From an uncultured Clostridia bacterium (lineage in GTDB: Bacteria; Bacillota; Clostridia; Christensenellales; Borkfalkiaceae), in contig CALVMR010000014.1 of assembly GCA_944346885.1 (NCBI GenBank), positions 86,656 to 150,655 of the forward strand: DNA of 64,000 nucleotides, in the 5' to 3' direction. Shown here one piece after another: positions 6,396 to 16,415 of the stretch; position 1 is the first letter of the stretch, and each line of letters starts with the position of its first letter. The notes below the pieces were generated by a model. It worked only from the letters and a program-made list of their open reading frames with translations. It had not been told where the DNA came from and ran no database searches. The translations under genes and the position numbers were made by a program.

Positions 6396-9218
6396 TTATT
6401 GCGAGGAAAGGATCCGTTTTAAAAACTGCCCCGTAAAGCTGCGTTTGCACCGCGCCACCTCTTCGGGAGCCCCCTCCGCAACGATGGTGCCGCCGCCGTC
6501 TCCCCCTTCGGGTCCCAAGTCGATGATGTGGTCGGCGATCTTGATGACGTCGAGGTTGTGTTCGATGACAACGATGGTGTTGCCCGCCCCGCGCAGCCGC
6601 TGCAAGATGCGCACAAGTTTCTCCACGTCGTAACTGTGCAGCCCCGTCGTCGGCTCGTCCAAGATATAACAGGTTTTGCCCGTGGAGCGTTTGGAAAGCT
6701 CTGTTGCCAGCTTTACGCGCTGCGCCTCCCCGCCCGAAAGGGTGGTTGCGCTCTGCCCAAGCTTGATATAGCCCAGCCCCACGTCGTTGATCGTTTTCAG
6801 CTTATTGTACACCGAGGGCACGGGCTTGAAAAACTCGCACGCCTCTTCAATGGTCATATCCAACACTTCATAGATGTTTTTCCCTTTATAGCGCACTTCC
6901 AGCGTTTCGCGGTTGTAACGCTTGCCCCCGCACACTTCGCAGGGTACAAAGATATCCGGCAAAAAATGCATCTCGATCTTGATGATACCGTCTCCGAAGC
7001 AATGCTCGCAGCGCCCGCCCGCAACGTTGAAGGAAAACCTGCCCGCCTTGTACCCGCGCTCCCGCGCGTCGGGAGTCGCCGCAAACAGCTCGCGGATCAT
7101 GGTAAACACACCCGTATACGTGGCGGGATTGGAGCGCGGCGTTCTGCCGATGGGAGATTGGTCGATGGCGATCACCTTATCGAAGTGTTCCACCCCTTCG
7201 CAGCCGTCGTATTTGCCGAGCGGCAGATGCGCGCCGTTCAGCGCATTGGCAAGGCAGGGATAGACGATCTCGTTGACCAGCGAGCTTTTCCCCGACCCCG
7301 AAACGCCCGTTACCGCCGTGATCAGCCCGACGGGAATGCGCACGTCAATGCCCTTTAAATTGTTTTGCCTGCACCCGCGCAGCGTGAGCCACCGCCCGTC
7401 CGGCACGCGGCGCACGGGCGGAACTTCGATCTTCCGCCTCCCCGCAAGGAAATCCCCCGTGACGGAGCGCGGCTGCGCCATGATCTCCTCCGCCGTACCG
7501 CAGGCGACCACCTCGCCGCCGTGCACCCCCGCCATGGGACCGATATCCACGATATAGTCGGCGGCGCGCATGGTATCCTCGTCGTGTTCGACCACGATGA
7601 GCGTGTTGCCGAGATCGCGCAGATCTTTGAGGGTGTTCAAAAGTTTTTCGTTGTCGCGCTGGTGCAGCCCGATGCTCGGTTCGTCCAAAATATACAGCAC
7701 GCCCGTCAGCCCGCTGCCGATCTGCGTGGCGAGGCGGATGCGCTGCGCCTCCCCGCCCGAAAGGGTGCCCGCGCTGCGCGCAAGGTTCAAATACGCAAGC
7801 CCGACGTTTTTTAAAAAGTTCAGCCGCGCGCGGATCTCCTTCAAAATGACGTCCGCAATGCGGTGCTCCGCCTCCCGCAGCGAAAGCCCGTCGAAAAACG
7901 CAAGCAGGTCGGTGACGGAAAACTCGCACAGGTCCGCAATGTTTTTTCCGCCGATATAGACGGAGAGCGCCTCTTTTTTAAGCCGCTTTCCGCCGCACAC
8001 GGGGCAAGGGAGCTGCGTGATGTACTTTTCGATCTCCCCTTTCACTCCCTCGCTCTCGGTGTTTTGGTAGCGACGGGTAAGCGAATTGACGAACCCTTCC
8101 CATGCGATCTGATAGGTGCCGTGAAAGTTGTACGCGTCGTACTGCATGGGGATCTTTTCTCCGCCCGACCCGTACATGAGGATGGCGTACTGCTCTTTGG
8201 GCAGGTCCTTGACGGGCGTATCCATATCGATGCCGTAATGCTTTGCGACCGCCTGCACATACATGTTGTTGGTCTGCCGGCTCTCCAAAAACCAGCCGCC
8301 CACATCGATCGCCCCCTCGCGCAGCGTCTTGTTTTTATCGGGGCAGATGAGCGCCTCGTCCACGACCTGTTTAAAGCCCAGCCCCGAACATTCGGGGCAG
8401 GCGCCGTACGGCGTATTGAAGGAAAAGAGGCGCGGCTCAATCTCTTCGATGCTGATGCCGCAGTCCGGGCAGGCGTACTTGACCGAATACAGCTCCTCCG
8501 CCCCGTCGCAGTCGATGACGACCAGCCCGTCCGCAAGGCGGAGCGCCGCCTCCAAACTGTCGGTGAGCCGCTTCAAGACCCCCTCTTTGACGACCAGCCT
8601 GTCCACCACAACGGAGATGTTGTGCTTCACGTTTTTATCGAGGCGGATCTCCTCCTGCAAATCGTACACGATGCCGTCGATCTTGACCCTTCCGTAGCCG
8701 CTCTTGCGGTACGATTCGAGATTTTTGGCGTATTCCCCTTTCCGCCCGCGCACAACGGGCGCGTTGACGAGGATCTTGCTCCCTTCGGGCAGCGCCATCA
8801 CTTTGTCGGCGATCTCGTCCACCGTTTGGCGGCGGATCTCCCGCCCGCACTTGGGGCAATGCGGAACGCCGACGCGCGCGAACAAAAGGCGCAGGTAATC
8901 GTAAATTTCGGTGACGGTGCCCACCGTGGAACGCGGGTTGTGCGAAGTCGTTTTCTGATCGATGGAAATGGCGGGCGAAAGACCTTCGATAAACTCCACG
9001 TCCGGCTTTTCCATCTGCCCCAAAAACTGGCGCGCATAGGAAGAGAGGCTCTCCACGTAGCGGCGCTGCCCCTCCGCAAAGACGGTATCGAAGGCGAGCG
9101 TGGATTTTCCGCTGCCCGAAACCCCCGTAAAGACGACGAGCTTATCCCGCGGGATGTGCACGTCGATGTTTTTTAAATTGTTTTCCTTGGCGCCCTTTAC
9201 AAAAATTTCGTCTTTCAT
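6396..9218 (-). CDS. uvrA: Excinuclease ABC subunit A
   Basis: The 940-residue UvrA is full length. It contains two ATP-binding cassettes. The first has Walker [13 protein letters not shown] (about 32-43), then CxxC zinc motifs and the signature [18 protein letters not shown] with [13 protein letters not shown]. The second has [11 protein letters not shown], the zinc module CEHCFGDG...CEVCGG, and [12 protein letters not shown] with [10 protein letters not shown]. UvrA dimers recognise bulky DNA lesions and load UvrB. The gene is third in a uvrB-methyltransferase-uvrA set. The ribosome site is poor, and the start lies 9 nt after the methyltransferase stop, suggesting coupling. Confidence 0.98.
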   Translation of the reverse strand: MKDEIFVKGAKENNLKNIDVHIPRDKLVVFTGVSGSGKSTLAFDTVFAEGQRRYVESLSSYARQFLGQMEKPDVEFIEGLSPAISIDQKTTSHNPRSTVGTVTEIYDYLRLLFARVGVPHCPKCGREIRRQTVDEIADKVMALPEGSKILVNAPVVRGRKGEYAKNLESYRKSGYGRVKIDGIVYDLQEEIRLDKNVKHNISVVVDRLVVKEGVLKRLTDSLEAALRLADGLVVIDCDGAEELYSVKYACPDCGISIEEIEPRLFSFNTPYGACPECSGLGFKQVVDEALICPDKNKTLREGAIDVGGWFLESRQTNNMYVQAVAKHYGIDMDTPVKDLPKEQYAILMYGSGGEKIPMQYDAYNFHGTYQIAWEGFVNSLTRRYQNTESEGVKGEIEKYITQLPCPVCGGKRLKKEALSVYIGGKNIADLCEFSVTDLLAFFDGLSLREAEHRIADVILKEIRARLNFLKNVGLAYLNLARSAGTLSGGEAQRIRLATQIGSGLTGVLYILDEPSIGLHQRDNEKLLNTLKDLRDLGNTLIVVEHDEDTMRAADYIVDIGPMAGVHGGEVVACGTAEEIMAQPRSVTGDFLAGRRKIEVPPVRRVPDGRWLTLRGCRQNNLKGIDVRIPVGLITAVTGVSGSGKSSLVNEIVYPCLANALNGAHLPLGKYDGCEGVEHFDKVIAIDQSPIGRTPRSNPATYTGVFTMIRELFAATPDARERGYKAGRFSFNVAGGRCEHCFGDGIIKIEMHFLPDIFVPCEVCGGKRYNRETLEVRYKGKNIYEVLDMTIEEACEFFKPVPSVYNKLKTINDVGLGYIKLGQSATTLSGGEAQRVKLATELSKRSTGKTCYILDEPTTGLHSYDVEKLVRILQRLRGAGNTIVVIEHNLDVIKIADHIIDLGPEGGDGGGTIVAEGAPEEVARCKRSFTGQFLKRILSSQ

Positions 9219-9227
9219 TTTCTTGCT

Positions 9228-9977
9228 TTACCTTGACCCGATTTTACCGATATATACCTGTGTGAGCTGCGAATAAGACACGGTACCGCCCGACGCATGT
9301 TCCCGAAAAATTTCGCGCAGACCCGCGATATACTCTGCACGCTTCGGTTCACCCTCCCGCGGCGCATACGATGACGACAAATGTCTGCCGATAAACGCAT
9401 TCTCATCCAACAAAAGGTCGTTGCCGAACTCTTCCGTTTTCATCTCTCCGCCGAAAAAAGCGGCGATGCGTTCCTGCTCCATTCCCCCGCAGAAGCCGCA
9501 AAAAGAAGAACAAACCGCTCTGTTCAGCTCCGCAACCGCCTCGTGCAAAGGCGATTTGCGACGCACGTTATAGGCGATGACGACGCAGCCGCCCGGTTTC
9601 AGGATACGCGCGCATTCGGCGCGGAACCGTTCGGCGTCGAACCAATGAAACGCCTGCGCTACCGTGACCGCGTATACAGCCCCGTCGGGCAAACCCGTAG
9701 TTTCCGCACTGCCGCGCACCGATACGAACCCGCCGCATGAAGCCAAACGCGCTTCCGCCTCCGCCCGCATATCGTCGTTCGGTTCGACGGCGTACACGGT
9801 GCAGCCCCTTCGGAGCAGTCCCTCCGTGAAAATGCCCGTTCCCGATCCGACATCGGCGACAGCCTGCCCCGCAAACCCATAGTCCGAACACAATCGGTCA
9901 AACGCCCCCTCCGCATAGCAGGGGCGTGAAGCGGCGTAAACGCCCGCAATACCGGTAAATTTTTCAGCATTGTTCAT
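9228..9977 (-). CDS. Class I SAM-dependent methyltransferase
   Basis: The 249-residue protein has the Methyltransferase_11 pattern. Motif I is [16 protein letters not shown] (about 41-56), an acidic loop EPND follows, and [10 protein letters not shown] (about 107-116) and RILKPGG (about 122-128) come next. AFHWFD is common in small-molecule methyltransferases of the UbiE/Tam type. The substrate is unknown. The ATG at 9977 is preceded by AAGGGAAA. It lies between uvrB and uvrA with 9-25 nt gaps, so it is probably co-transcribed with the repair genes, which is not its usual setting. Confidence 0.85.
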   Translation of the reverse strand: MNNAEKFTGIAGVYAASRPCYAEGAFDRLCSDYGFAGQAVADVGSGTGIFTEGLLRRGCTVYAVEPNDDMRAEAEARLASCGGFVSVRGSAETTGLPDGAVYAVTVAQAFHWFDAERFRAECARILKPGGCVVIAYNVRRKSPLHEAVAELNRAVCSSFCGFCGGMEQERIAAFFGGEMKTEEFGNDLLLDENAFIGRHLSSSYAPREGEPKRAEYIAGLREIFREHASGGTVSYSQLTQVYIGKIGSR

Positions 9978-10002
9978 AAATTTCCCTTTTCGCGCACGCA
10001 CC

Positions 10003-11967
10003 CTACCGTTTGAGGAGCCTGCGCCGCAAGAGATTGATCGTATCGCGGATCTCGATCGCCTTTTCAAAATCCAGCTGGTTGGAAGCCACCTTCATCAACG
10101 CTTTGAGCTTTTCGATCTCGTCGGGGATATCCTCCGCACGGATCTTGTCGGCGGGTACCGCCTGCTTTTTCTGCGTGATGCCGATGGTGCTTTTGATCTC
10201 TTTGACGATCGTCTTCGGGGTGATGCCGTGCTCTTTGTTGTACGCCTGCTGCGCCTTGCGGCGGCGGTTGGTTTCGTCGATGGCGCGCCGCATGCTGCCC
10301 GTTACCGTATCCGCGTACATGATAACTTTGCCCTCGGCGTTGCGCGCCGCCCTGCCGATGGTTTGAATGAGCGACGTATCGCTGCGCAAAAAGCCCTCTT
10401 TATCCGCGTCGAGGATGGCGACCAGCTTTACTTCGGGCATATCCAGCCCCTCGCGCAAGAGGTTGATGCCGCACAGCACGTCAAACTCGCCGCCGCGCAG
10501 CCCGTTCACGATGTCGATGCGCTCCAACGTATCGATATCGCTGTGCATGTAGCGCACTTTGACGCCGTTTTCCTTCAAATAGTCGGTCAAATTTTCCGCC
10601 ATGCGCTTGGTCAGGGTGGTCACGAGCGTTCTGCCGCCCCCCTCCGTCACGCGCCGGATCTCGGAGAGCAAATCGTCGATCTGCCCTTTGACGGGGCGCA
10701 CCTCCACTTCCGGGTCCAAAAGCCCCGTCGGGCGAATGATCTGCTCCACGACCTGCCCCGCCTGCGAAAGTTCGTATTCGGCGGGCGTTGCCGAAACGCA
10801 GATCATCTGCGGCACGCGCGCGTCAAACTCTTCAAAGGTAAGGGGGCGGTTGTCGTACGCGGAGCGCATGCGGAACCCGTAGTTGACGAGGTTGGTCTTG
10901 CGCGACAGGTCTCCGTGGTACATGGCGCGGATCTGCGGGATGGTCATGTGGCTCTCGTCGATGAACACGAGAAAATTATCCGGGAAATAATCGAGCAACG
11001 TAAACGAAGGCTCACCCGGCGCTCTGCCGTCGAAATAGCGGCTGTAATTCTCCACCCCGCTGCAATACCCGATCTCGCGCATCATTTCAAGGTCATAGCG
11101 GGTGCGCTGTTCGAGGCGCTGCGCTTCGAGCAGCTTGCCTTCGTCACGGAACGCCTTGACCTCGTCGTTGAGGTCTCGTTCGATGGCGGCAAGGGCGCTC
11201 GCCATTTTGGCGCTGCCCACCGCGTAATGGCTGGCGGGGAAAATGCAAATGTGTTTGAGTTCCGCCGTCACCTTTCCCGTGACCGCCTCCACCTCGCACA
11301 GCCTATCCACTTCGTCGCCGAAAAATTCGACGCGGATGGCAACTTCCGAGCTGCCCGCGGGAAAAACTTCCACCGTATCCCCCCGCACGCGAAAGGAAGA
11401 GCGCGTAAAATCGACGTCTTTGCGCTCGTACTGCAACTCGATGAGACGGCGGATGAGCGCGTCCCGCTCCAACACGTCGCCGGGGCGCAGAGAGATCGCA
11501 AGGTCAAAATACTCTTCTGGCGCGCCCAACCCGTAGATGCAGGAGACGGACGCAACGACCAAAACGTCGCTGCGCTCGCCGAGCGACGCCGTGGCGGAAT
11601 TTCTCAGTTTATCGATCTCGTCGTTGACCGACATATCCTTTTCGATGTAGGTATCCGTGCTCGGAATATAGCTTTCCGGCTGGTAATAATCGTAATAACT
11701 GACGAAGTACTCCACGCGGTTGTGCGGAAAAAATTCGCGGAATTCGTTGCACAGCTGCGCCGCAAGCGTCTTGTTGTGCGCGATCACGAGCGTCGGACGG
11801 TTGATGTTTTTGATGACGTTTGCCATCGTAAACGTTTTGCCGCTGCCCGTAACGCCGACAAGCACCTGCGTACGGATGCCGTCCTCTACTCCTTCGGTCA
11901 GTTTTTCGATCGCCTGCGGCTGGTCTCCCGTGGGGCTGTACGGCGATACAAGTTCAAATTTTTCCAT
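10003..11967 (-). CDS. uvrB: Excinuclease ABC subunit B
   Basis: UvrB of 654 residues. Walker A is [10 protein letters not shown] (about 40-49). The beta-hairpin region [20 protein letters not shown] (about 92-111) clamps DNA. FIDESH is helicase motif II and QTIGRAARN is motif VI. The last 40 residues form the UVR domain that contacts UvrC. It verifies damage after loading by UvrA. The ATG at 11967 gives the conserved start [18 protein letters not shown] near-consensus promoter and a LexA-box-like palindrome lie upstream. UvrC is not in the window. Confidence 0.98.
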   Translation of the reverse strand: MEKFELVSPYSPTGDQPQAIEKLTEGVEDGIRTQVLVGVTGSGKTFTMANVIKNINRPTLVIAHNKTLAAQLCNEFREFFPHNRVEYFVSYYDYYQPESYIPSTDTYIEKDMSVNDEIDKLRNSATASLGERSDVLVVASVSCIYGLGAPEEYFDLAISLRPGDVLERDALIRRLIELQYERKDVDFTRSSFRVRGDTVEVFPAGSSEVAIRVEFFGDEVDRLCEVEAVTGKVTAELKHICIFPASHYAVGSAKMASALAAIERDLNDEVKAFRDEGKLLEAQRLEQRTRYDLEMMREIGYCSGVENYSRYFDGRAPGEPSFTLLDYFPDNFLVFIDESHMTIPQIRAMYHGDLSRKTNLVNYGFRMRSAYDNRPLTFEEFDARVPQMICVSATPAEYELSQAGQVVEQIIRPTGLLDPEVEVRPVKGQIDDLLSEIRRVTEGGGRTLVTTLTKRMAENLTDYLKENGVKVRYMHSDIDTLERIDIVNGLRGGEFDVLCGINLLREGLDMPEVKLVAILDADKEGFLRSDTSLIQTIGRAARNAEGKVIMYADTVTGSMRRAIDETNRRRKAQQAYNKEHGITPKTIVKEIKSTIGITQKKQAVPADKIRAEDIPDEIEKLKALMKVASNQLDFEKAIEIRDTINLLRRRLLKR

Positions 11968-12002
11968 GCAAATACGCGGAACTTCCGTTCCGCTCCCTTT
12001 TA

Positions 12003-12016
12003 CAAACAAACGTTTG
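12003..12016 (-). promoter_or_regulatory. LexA-box-like palindrome upstream of uvrB
   Basis: On the minus strand CAAACGTTTGTTTG fits the Gram-positive SOS box CGAAC-N4-GTTCG with one symmetric change in each half. It sits 15 nt downstream of the -10 element, where a repressor would block transcription. AACGTTTGC is frequent elsewhere in this DNA, which lowers the weight. Confidence 0.4.
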
Positions 12017-12031
12017 CTTTCTTTTCCTGCT

Positions 12032-12060
12032 ATTATAGCGCAAAACAAAAAAATTGTCAA
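12032..12060 (-). promoter_or_regulatory. Consensus sigma-A promoter of uvrB
   Basis: TTGACA, 17-nt spacer, TATAAT on the minus strand, a perfect match to consensus. The start site would be near 12025, giving a leader of about 58 nt. Confidence 0.9.
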
Positions 12061-12149
12061 CGGAACAGCGGAAAAAATACGGGCGGCGGCACGAAAAAAG
12101 CGCGCGGCAAAAGCACCGAGGGCGGTGCGTCGGTTTCCTCAACGCCGCC

Positions 12150-12509
12150 TCATGCAAAAATCGCGCGCAGCAAAAGCCCCACCAAAAACGCCACGACGGC
12201 GCCCGCCGCGGAGAGAGCGATCTTGAACGCCGCCCCGCGGCGCGCCTGCTGCGCCTCGCGCCGAAACGCCTCGCCGCTCCTTTGCAGGGTGATCACATAC
12301 ATGCGCTCCCCCTTCCGCTCGGAAAGCACCAGATCGAAATAGCCGTCCAGCTCCAAAGACTGCAAAATGTTTTCCAGCGATTCCGCCGTGTACCCGTGCC
12401 GCCGCGGCAGCATGTTCAGGATCTCAAAGGCGCTCACGAGGCAGCACTCCCGCTCTCCGCACAGCCTGTACACGGCGCGCATGATCTCCCCTTCCTTTCT
12501 GCTGAGCAT
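12150..12509 (-). CDS. Small winged-helix-like protein with C-terminal membrane helix (second of pair)
   Basis: The 119-residue protein is of unknown function. The first 75 residues look like a small winged-helix fold: helices around EGEIMRAVYRLCGE and SLENILQSLELDGYF, then a beta hairpin LVLSERKGERMYVITL. A basic linker and one membrane helix (about 94-117) follow. The ATG at 12509 has GAGGTGG upstream and lies 7 nt after the stop of the preceding gene. That gene has the same architecture, so the two are probably paralogues made as a pair. Confidence 0.65.
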   Translation of the reverse strand: MLSRKEGEIMRAVYRLCGERECCLVSAFEILNMLPRRHGYTAESLENILQSLELDGYFDLVLSERKGERMYVITLQRSGEAFRREAQQARRGAAFKIALSAAGAVVAFLVGLLLRAIFA

Positions 12510-12516
12510 CGCCACC

Positions 12517-12867
12517 TCAAAACAGCAGGGCGGCAAACAGCGCGGCAAGCGCCCCGCCCGCAAACGCGCCCGCAAAGGGCAGCAGCGCCGCACGCAGCCG
12601 CATGCCGCGGCGGCGCACCCGTGCCCCGCCGCACGCCTCCGCCCTGCCCTTGGGCAAGAGCGCCGCGCAATAGGTATCGCCGCTGCTGTACCGCAGGCTG
12701 ATGTAACCGTTTTCCTCCAAAAAGAGAAGTGCCGCCCCTACGCCGCCCGCATCCGCTTTGCAGCGCTCCGGAAGCGCTTTTGCGATCTCCGCCGCGTCCA
12801 GCACAAAATATCCCTCTCCCTGCCCGCCGAGCTGACGCAAAACGGCGGCGGCAAGCCTGTTTTGCAT
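12517..12867 (-). CDS. Small winged-helix-like protein with C-terminal membrane helix (first of pair)
   Basis: The 116-residue protein is of unknown function. A helical and beta-hairpin N-terminal part (VLDAAEIAKALPERC, ALLFLEENGYISLRYSSGDTY) resembles the neighbour's winged-helix region. It is followed by a basic stretch and a hydrophobic C-terminal helix (about 92-115). The start ATG at 12867 has GGGGAGG 5 nt upstream. A membrane-tethered DNA- or protein-binding adaptor is one possibility, but no partner is visible. Confidence 0.6.
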   Translation of the reverse strand: MQNRLAAAVLRQLGGQGEGYFVLDAAEIAKALPERCKADAGGVGAALLFLEENGYISLRYSSGDTYCAALLPKGRAEACGGARVRRRGMRLRAALLPFAGAFAGGALAALFAALLF

Positions 12868-12959
12868 GCAAACCTCCCCGCACAAAGCCCTTACTCTTTA
12901 TCTTTGCGGATTTTCAAACTTTCATGCAAAAAAATTTTCCGCAGGGATAAAAAAGCGCT

Positions 12960-12987
12960 TTGTAATTTGCGGCGCATGTGGTAAAAT
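12960..12987 (+). promoter_or_regulatory. Predicted promoter of the acyl-CoA synthetase gene
   Basis: TTGTAA, 16-nt spacer, TAAAAT. The start site would be near 12994, 41 nt upstream of the ATG. Confidence 0.5.
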
Positions 12988-13034
12988 AAGTGGAGATCAT
13001 ATTGCGCCCGTACGGGCGGAGGAATCCTTTACTT

Positions 13035-14708
13035 ATGAATCTGCTGGACCGATACACAAACGCGCTCTCTTTCCGAGACTATGACGACTTTTACCGGAAT
13101 TTTAAGATCACCGCGCCCGAAAACTTTAACTTCGCCTATGATATCGTAGACGAATACGCGCGGCTCGACCCCGAAAAGCGCGCCCTCGTTTGGTGCGACG
13201 ACCTGGGCGAGGAACGCATTTTTACATTCGGCGATATCAGCAGGATCTCCGACCAAACGGCAAACTACTTCCTCTCCCTCGGCATCGGCAAGGGAGACCG
13301 CGTGCTCGTCATTTTGCAGCGCCGCCACGAATATTGGACGACGCTGATGGCGCTTTCCAAGATCGGCGCGGTCGGCATCCCCGCTACGCACATGCTGATG
13401 GAAAAAGACCTTGTGTACCGCATGCAGAAAGCGAGCGTCAAAATGGTCGTTGCCGTCAGCGAAGACGAGCTGTGCGACAACATTTTGAAAGCGGCAAAGC
13501 AAGTTCCCTGTGTAAAACACCTTGCCTCCGTCGGCAAGCGCGAAGGGTTCCGCGATTTTTGCGCCGAAACGGCGGCGCAGCCGAGCGCACTGCCCGCCCT
13601 GCCCTACCGCGGCGAGCGCAGCGTCGAAGATATTTTGCTCCTCTATTTCACCTCCGGCACGACGGGCATGCCCAAAATGGTGTGCCTGAGCCAGCGCTAT
13701 ACGCTCGGCCACATCGTTACGGCGCGCTTTTGGCACAACTGCGAGGACGGCGGGCTGCACTTTACCCTTGCCGAAACGGGCTGGGCAAAGGCAAGCTGGG
13801 GAAAGCTGTTCGGGCAATGGGCGTGCGGCTCAGCGCTGTTCGTGTACGATTTTCACGGAAAATTCGAGCCGGACGACCTGATGAACCACATCGCAAAATA
13901 CAAGATCACGACGTTCTGCGCGCCGCCGACCGTGTACCGCTTTATGATCAAGACCGATCTTTCCAAATACGACCTTTCGAGCATCCGCTTTATGCTGACG
14001 GCGGGCGAGGCGCTCAACCCGGAGATCTACCGCCAGATCGTGCAAAAAACGGGGCACAAGATCTACGAAGGGTTCGGGCAGACGGAGACGACCGTTGTGT
14101 GCGCCACTTTTCCGGGGCTCGTGGATATCCGCCCCGGCTCGATGGGAAAGCCCTCTCCCCTGTACGACGTGCAGCTCTTGGACGACGACGGAAACCCCGT
14201 GGAAACGGGAGCGGGCGAGATCTGCATCCGCCTGCGCAGCGAACAGCAGGGGCTGTTCAGCGGCTATTACAACGACCCGGAGCTCACTTCCACGGTGATC
14301 TACGACGGGTATTACCACCTCGGCGACCTTGCCTACCGCGACACGGACGGCTATTATTGGTTCGTTGGAAGAAAAGACGATATCATCAAGAGCTCCGGCT
14401 ACCGCATCGGACCCTTTGAAGTGGAGAGCGCGCTGATGGAGCACCCCGCCGTACTCGAATGCGCCATCACGGGCGTACCGGATACACAGGGCGTGCGCGG
14501 GCAGTTGGTAAAGGCGACCATCGTTCTTGCCAACGGTTACGAGGCGAGCGAAGAGTTGGTCAAGGAGCTGCAAAACCATGTAAAAAAGACGACGGCGCCG
14601 TACAAGTATCCGCGCGTCGTAGAGTTTGTAAAAGAGCTGCCCAAAACCATCAGCGGCAAGATCCGCCGCGTCGTGATCCGCAAAGACGACGAGCATAAAT
14701 TCGATTGA
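13035..14708 (+). CDS. AMP-forming acyl-CoA synthetase
   Basis: The 557-residue enzyme activates a carboxylic acid with ATP to an acyl-adenylate and then a CoA thioester. Family motifs are YFTSGTTGMPKM (about 203-214), the adenylation block EGFGQTET (about 343-350), GRKDDIIKSSGYRIGPFEVE (about 445-464) and the C-terminal lysine in TISGKIRR. The N-terminal shape fits the medium-chain acyl-CoA/acetoacetyl-type synthetases (ACSM-like). The exact substrate cannot be told. The gene is monocistronic, with GGAGG 12 nt before the ATG (long spacing) and a strong terminator after it. Confidence 0.9.
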   Translation: MNLLDRYTNALSFRDYDDFYRNFKITAPENFNFAYDIVDEYARLDPEKRALVWCDDLGEERIFTFGDISRISDQTANYFLSLGIGKGDRVLVILQRRHEYWTTLMALSKIGAVGIPATHMLMEKDLVYRMQKASVKMVVAVSEDELCDNILKAAKQVPCVKHLASVGKREGFRDFCAETAAQPSALPALPYRGERSVEDILLLYFTSGTTGMPKMVCLSQRYTLGHIVTARFWHNCEDGGLHFTLAETGWAKASWGKLFGQWACGSALFVYDFHGKFEPDDLMNHIAKYKITTFCAPPTVYRFMIKTDLSKYDLSSIRFMLTAGEALNPEIYRQIVQKTGHKIYEGFGQTETTVVCATFPGLVDIRPGSMGKPSPLYDVQLLDDDGNPVETGAGEICIRLRSEQQGLFSGYYNDPELTSTVIYDGYYHLGDLAYRDTDGYYWFVGRKDDIIKSSGYRIGPFEVESALMEHPAVLECAITGVPDTQGVRGQLVKATIVLANGYEASEELVKELQNHVKKTTAPYKYPRVVEFVKELPKTISGKIRRVVIRKDDEHKFD

Positions 14709-14722
14709 ATCCCCTCTATCAA

Positions 14723-14755
14723 AAAAACGGCAGGCTAAACGCGCCTGCCGTTTTT
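14723..14755 (+). terminator. Terminator of the acyl-CoA synthetase gene
   Basis: ACGGCAGGC / GCCTGCCGT with flanking A and T runs. It can act on both strands. Confidence 0.88.
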
Positions 14756-14761
14756 GCACCC

Positions 14762-14795
14762 AAAAGCGGCGCCCGCGCGTGCGGGCGCCGCTTTT
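14762..14795 (-). terminator. Terminator of the ppx-maf-mreB transcript
   Basis: A 15-bp stem AAAAGCGGCGCCCGC / GCGGGCGCCGCTTTT lies 14 nt beyond the mreB stop, back to back with the convergent terminator. Confidence 0.85.
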
Positions 14796-14808
14796 ATCTT
14801 CCGCCGAT

Positions 14809-15807
14809 TTAATATTCGATGCGCACCGCTTCGAGCACCTCTTCGTCTCCGATCGTTCTGCCGCCGCCGAGCACGACCGCCATCTGCGGCTCTTCGGCAA
14901 TGGTCACGTCCATTTGCAGGGCGCGCGAAAAATAATCGTCCATCCCGATGATGCGCGCCGTTCCGCCCGAAAGAAAGATCCCGTTGTGCCAGATCGCCGC
15001 GGAAACCTCGGCGGGAAGTTTTGCCGTTACCAGCGCCGTGTATTCGATAACTTTATCCGCAAACAGCTTGATGCAGCCGTAGATATCTTCCGAAGAGACG
15101 GAGATCGAACGGGGCCTGCCCTCCGCAATGTCGCGCCCGTTGACGATCATGCGCTCGCTGTCGCTCTCATACAGGCTGCCGACGGTCATTTTTAACTTTT
15201 CGCTGGTCTGCAACCCAATCTTCAACCCGAACTTTTCGGCTATGCAGTCAATGATCTGGCTGTCGATATTGCCGCCGCCGATGTTCAGCCCGATGCCCGC
15301 GATCACGCCGTCCAGCGAAAAGGCGGCGATGTTCGTGCTGCCGCCGCCCATATCGACGACAAAGGCGGGTTCGGTTTCGCTCAGCGGCATATTTTGCCCC
15401 AGCGCGGAGAGAAAAGGCACCTCAACAAAACTGACCGTACGGATGCCGCACGCCGCGGCGAGAGCGTAATACTTATCCAGCAATTCGTTTTTGGCGCCGC
15501 AGGGCACCGAAAAGAGCACCTCCGCCCTGCGCGCGCGGGCGCGCGTGACGCCTGCTTTCTCCAAAAAATACGAGAGCATGACCGCCGCCATTTCGCCGTT
15601 GACGATATCCGCTTCAAAAACGGGAAAAACGATGGTCGTATACTCCGCCGTTTTTCCGATGAGCTTTTTCGCCTCTTCGCCGATCGCTTTGACCGTGCCG
15701 TGCACGGCGGAGACCGCAACGCAGCTCGGCTCTGCCAGCACGACGCCGCTGCCGATGCGGAAAATTTTTGTTACCGATGAACCCAGATCAATGGCTAATT
15801 TTATCAT
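14809..15807 (-). CDS. mreB: MreB-family actin-like cell-shape protein
   Basis: The 332-residue protein is an actin-fold ATPase of the MreB/Mbl family. It has phosphate-1 motif AIDLGSSVTK (about 5-14), phosphate-2 VVDMGGGSTNIAAFS (about 148-162), the MreB block VNGRDIAEGRPRSISVSSEDI (about 221-241) and the adenosine motif IFLSGGTARI (about 274-283). It polymerises under the membrane to guide cell-wall synthesis. It is more divergent than housekeeping MreB and lies after maf without mreC or mreD, so it may be a paralogue such as MreBH. Its start overlaps maf by 4 nt (ATGA). Confidence 0.88.
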   Translation of the reverse strand: MIKLAIDLGSSVTKIFRIGSGVVLAEPSCVAVSAVHGTVKAIGEEAKKLIGKTAEYTTIVFPVFEADIVNGEMAAVMLSYFLEKAGVTRARARRAEVLFSVPCGAKNELLDKYYALAAACGIRTVSFVEVPFLSALGQNMPLSETEPAFVVDMGGGSTNIAAFSLDGVIAGIGLNIGGGNIDSQIIDCIAEKFGLKIGLQTSEKLKMTVGSLYESDSERMIVNGRDIAEGRPRSISVSSEDIYGCIKLFADKVIEYTALVTAKLPAEVSAAIWHNGIFLSGGTARIIGMDDYFSRALQMDVTIAEEPQMAVVLGGGRTIGDEEVLEAVRIEY

Positions 15808-16364
15808 TGCAGTATCCCGATCTCTTTCAGCGCCTGCCCCACTTCTTCCTGCGGCAGGCCGATGATGTTGGTAAGGCTCCCCGTGTAGCTCTCTACCGGC
15901 GAAGGCACGTCCTGAATGCCGTAGCTGCCCGCCTTATCCAGCGGAGCGCCGCTCGCCGTATACGCCTCGATGAACGCGGCGCCGAGCGTTTTAAAACGCA
16001 CCCCCGAACGGCACACGCCGCTGCGGCTGCCCGCGGGAGAGAGCAGGCACCAGCCCGTGTACACTTCGTGCTCCCGCCCCGAAAGGCTGCCGAGCGTGGC
16101 GCGGGCATCCGCCGCGTCCTTCGGCTTGCCGAGCGCGCGCCCGCCAAACCAAACGACGGTATCCGCCGCCAGCACCGCCGCATCGGGGAACCGCGAAAAC
16201 ACGTCCTCCGCCTTGCGCCGCGCCAAGCGGGCGACCAGCTGTTCGGGCAAAAGCCCCTCCTCCGTTTGTTCTCCGCACCGCGGAGGCTGTACCGAAAAGG
16301 AGGATAGCAGCCGCGAAAGGATCTCCCTGCGCCGCGGCGAAGCGCTTGCCAGTATCACACGCAT
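15804..16364 (-). CDS. maf: Maf-family nucleotide pyrophosphatase
   Basis: The 186-residue protein has all Maf blocks: ILASASPRRREIL (about 4-16), AADTVVWFGGRALGKPKDAADA (about 67-88), SGREHEVYTGWCL (about 95-107) and YGIQDVPSPVESYTGSLTNIIGLP (about 147-170). It hydrolyses non-canonical or modified nucleoside triphosphates such as dTTP/UTP and their methylated forms and has been linked to septum control. It overlaps mreB by 4 nt and follows ppx by 51 nt, a small housekeeping operon. Confidence 0.95.
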   Translation of the reverse strand: MRVILASASPRRREILSRLLSSFSVQPPRCGEQTEEGLLPEQLVARLARRKAEDVFSRFPDAAVLAADTVVWFGGRALGKPKDAADARATLGSLSGREHEVYTGWCLLSPAGSRSGVCRSGVRFKTLGAAFIEAYTASGAPLDKAGSYGIQDVPSPVESYTGSLTNIIGLPQEEVGQALKEIGILQ

Positions 16365-16377
16365 GCCGTTTTTCCGA

Positions 16378-16405
16378 AAGATAGCCGCAAAAAAATTTTG
16401 CGGCT
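16378..16405 (-). terminator. Hairpin between ppx and maf
   Basis: TAGCCGCAAAA / TTTTGCGGCTA. The T residues lie inside the stem, so it may be a partial terminator or an RNA-stability element. Confidence 0.4.
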
Positions 16406-16415
16406 ACCCGTGTTT

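Noticed and set aside
9970..12342. A 790-codon plus-strand frame opposite uvrB
   Set aside because: uvrB on the other strand has every family motif. The opposing frame has random-like composition and spans beyond the gene.
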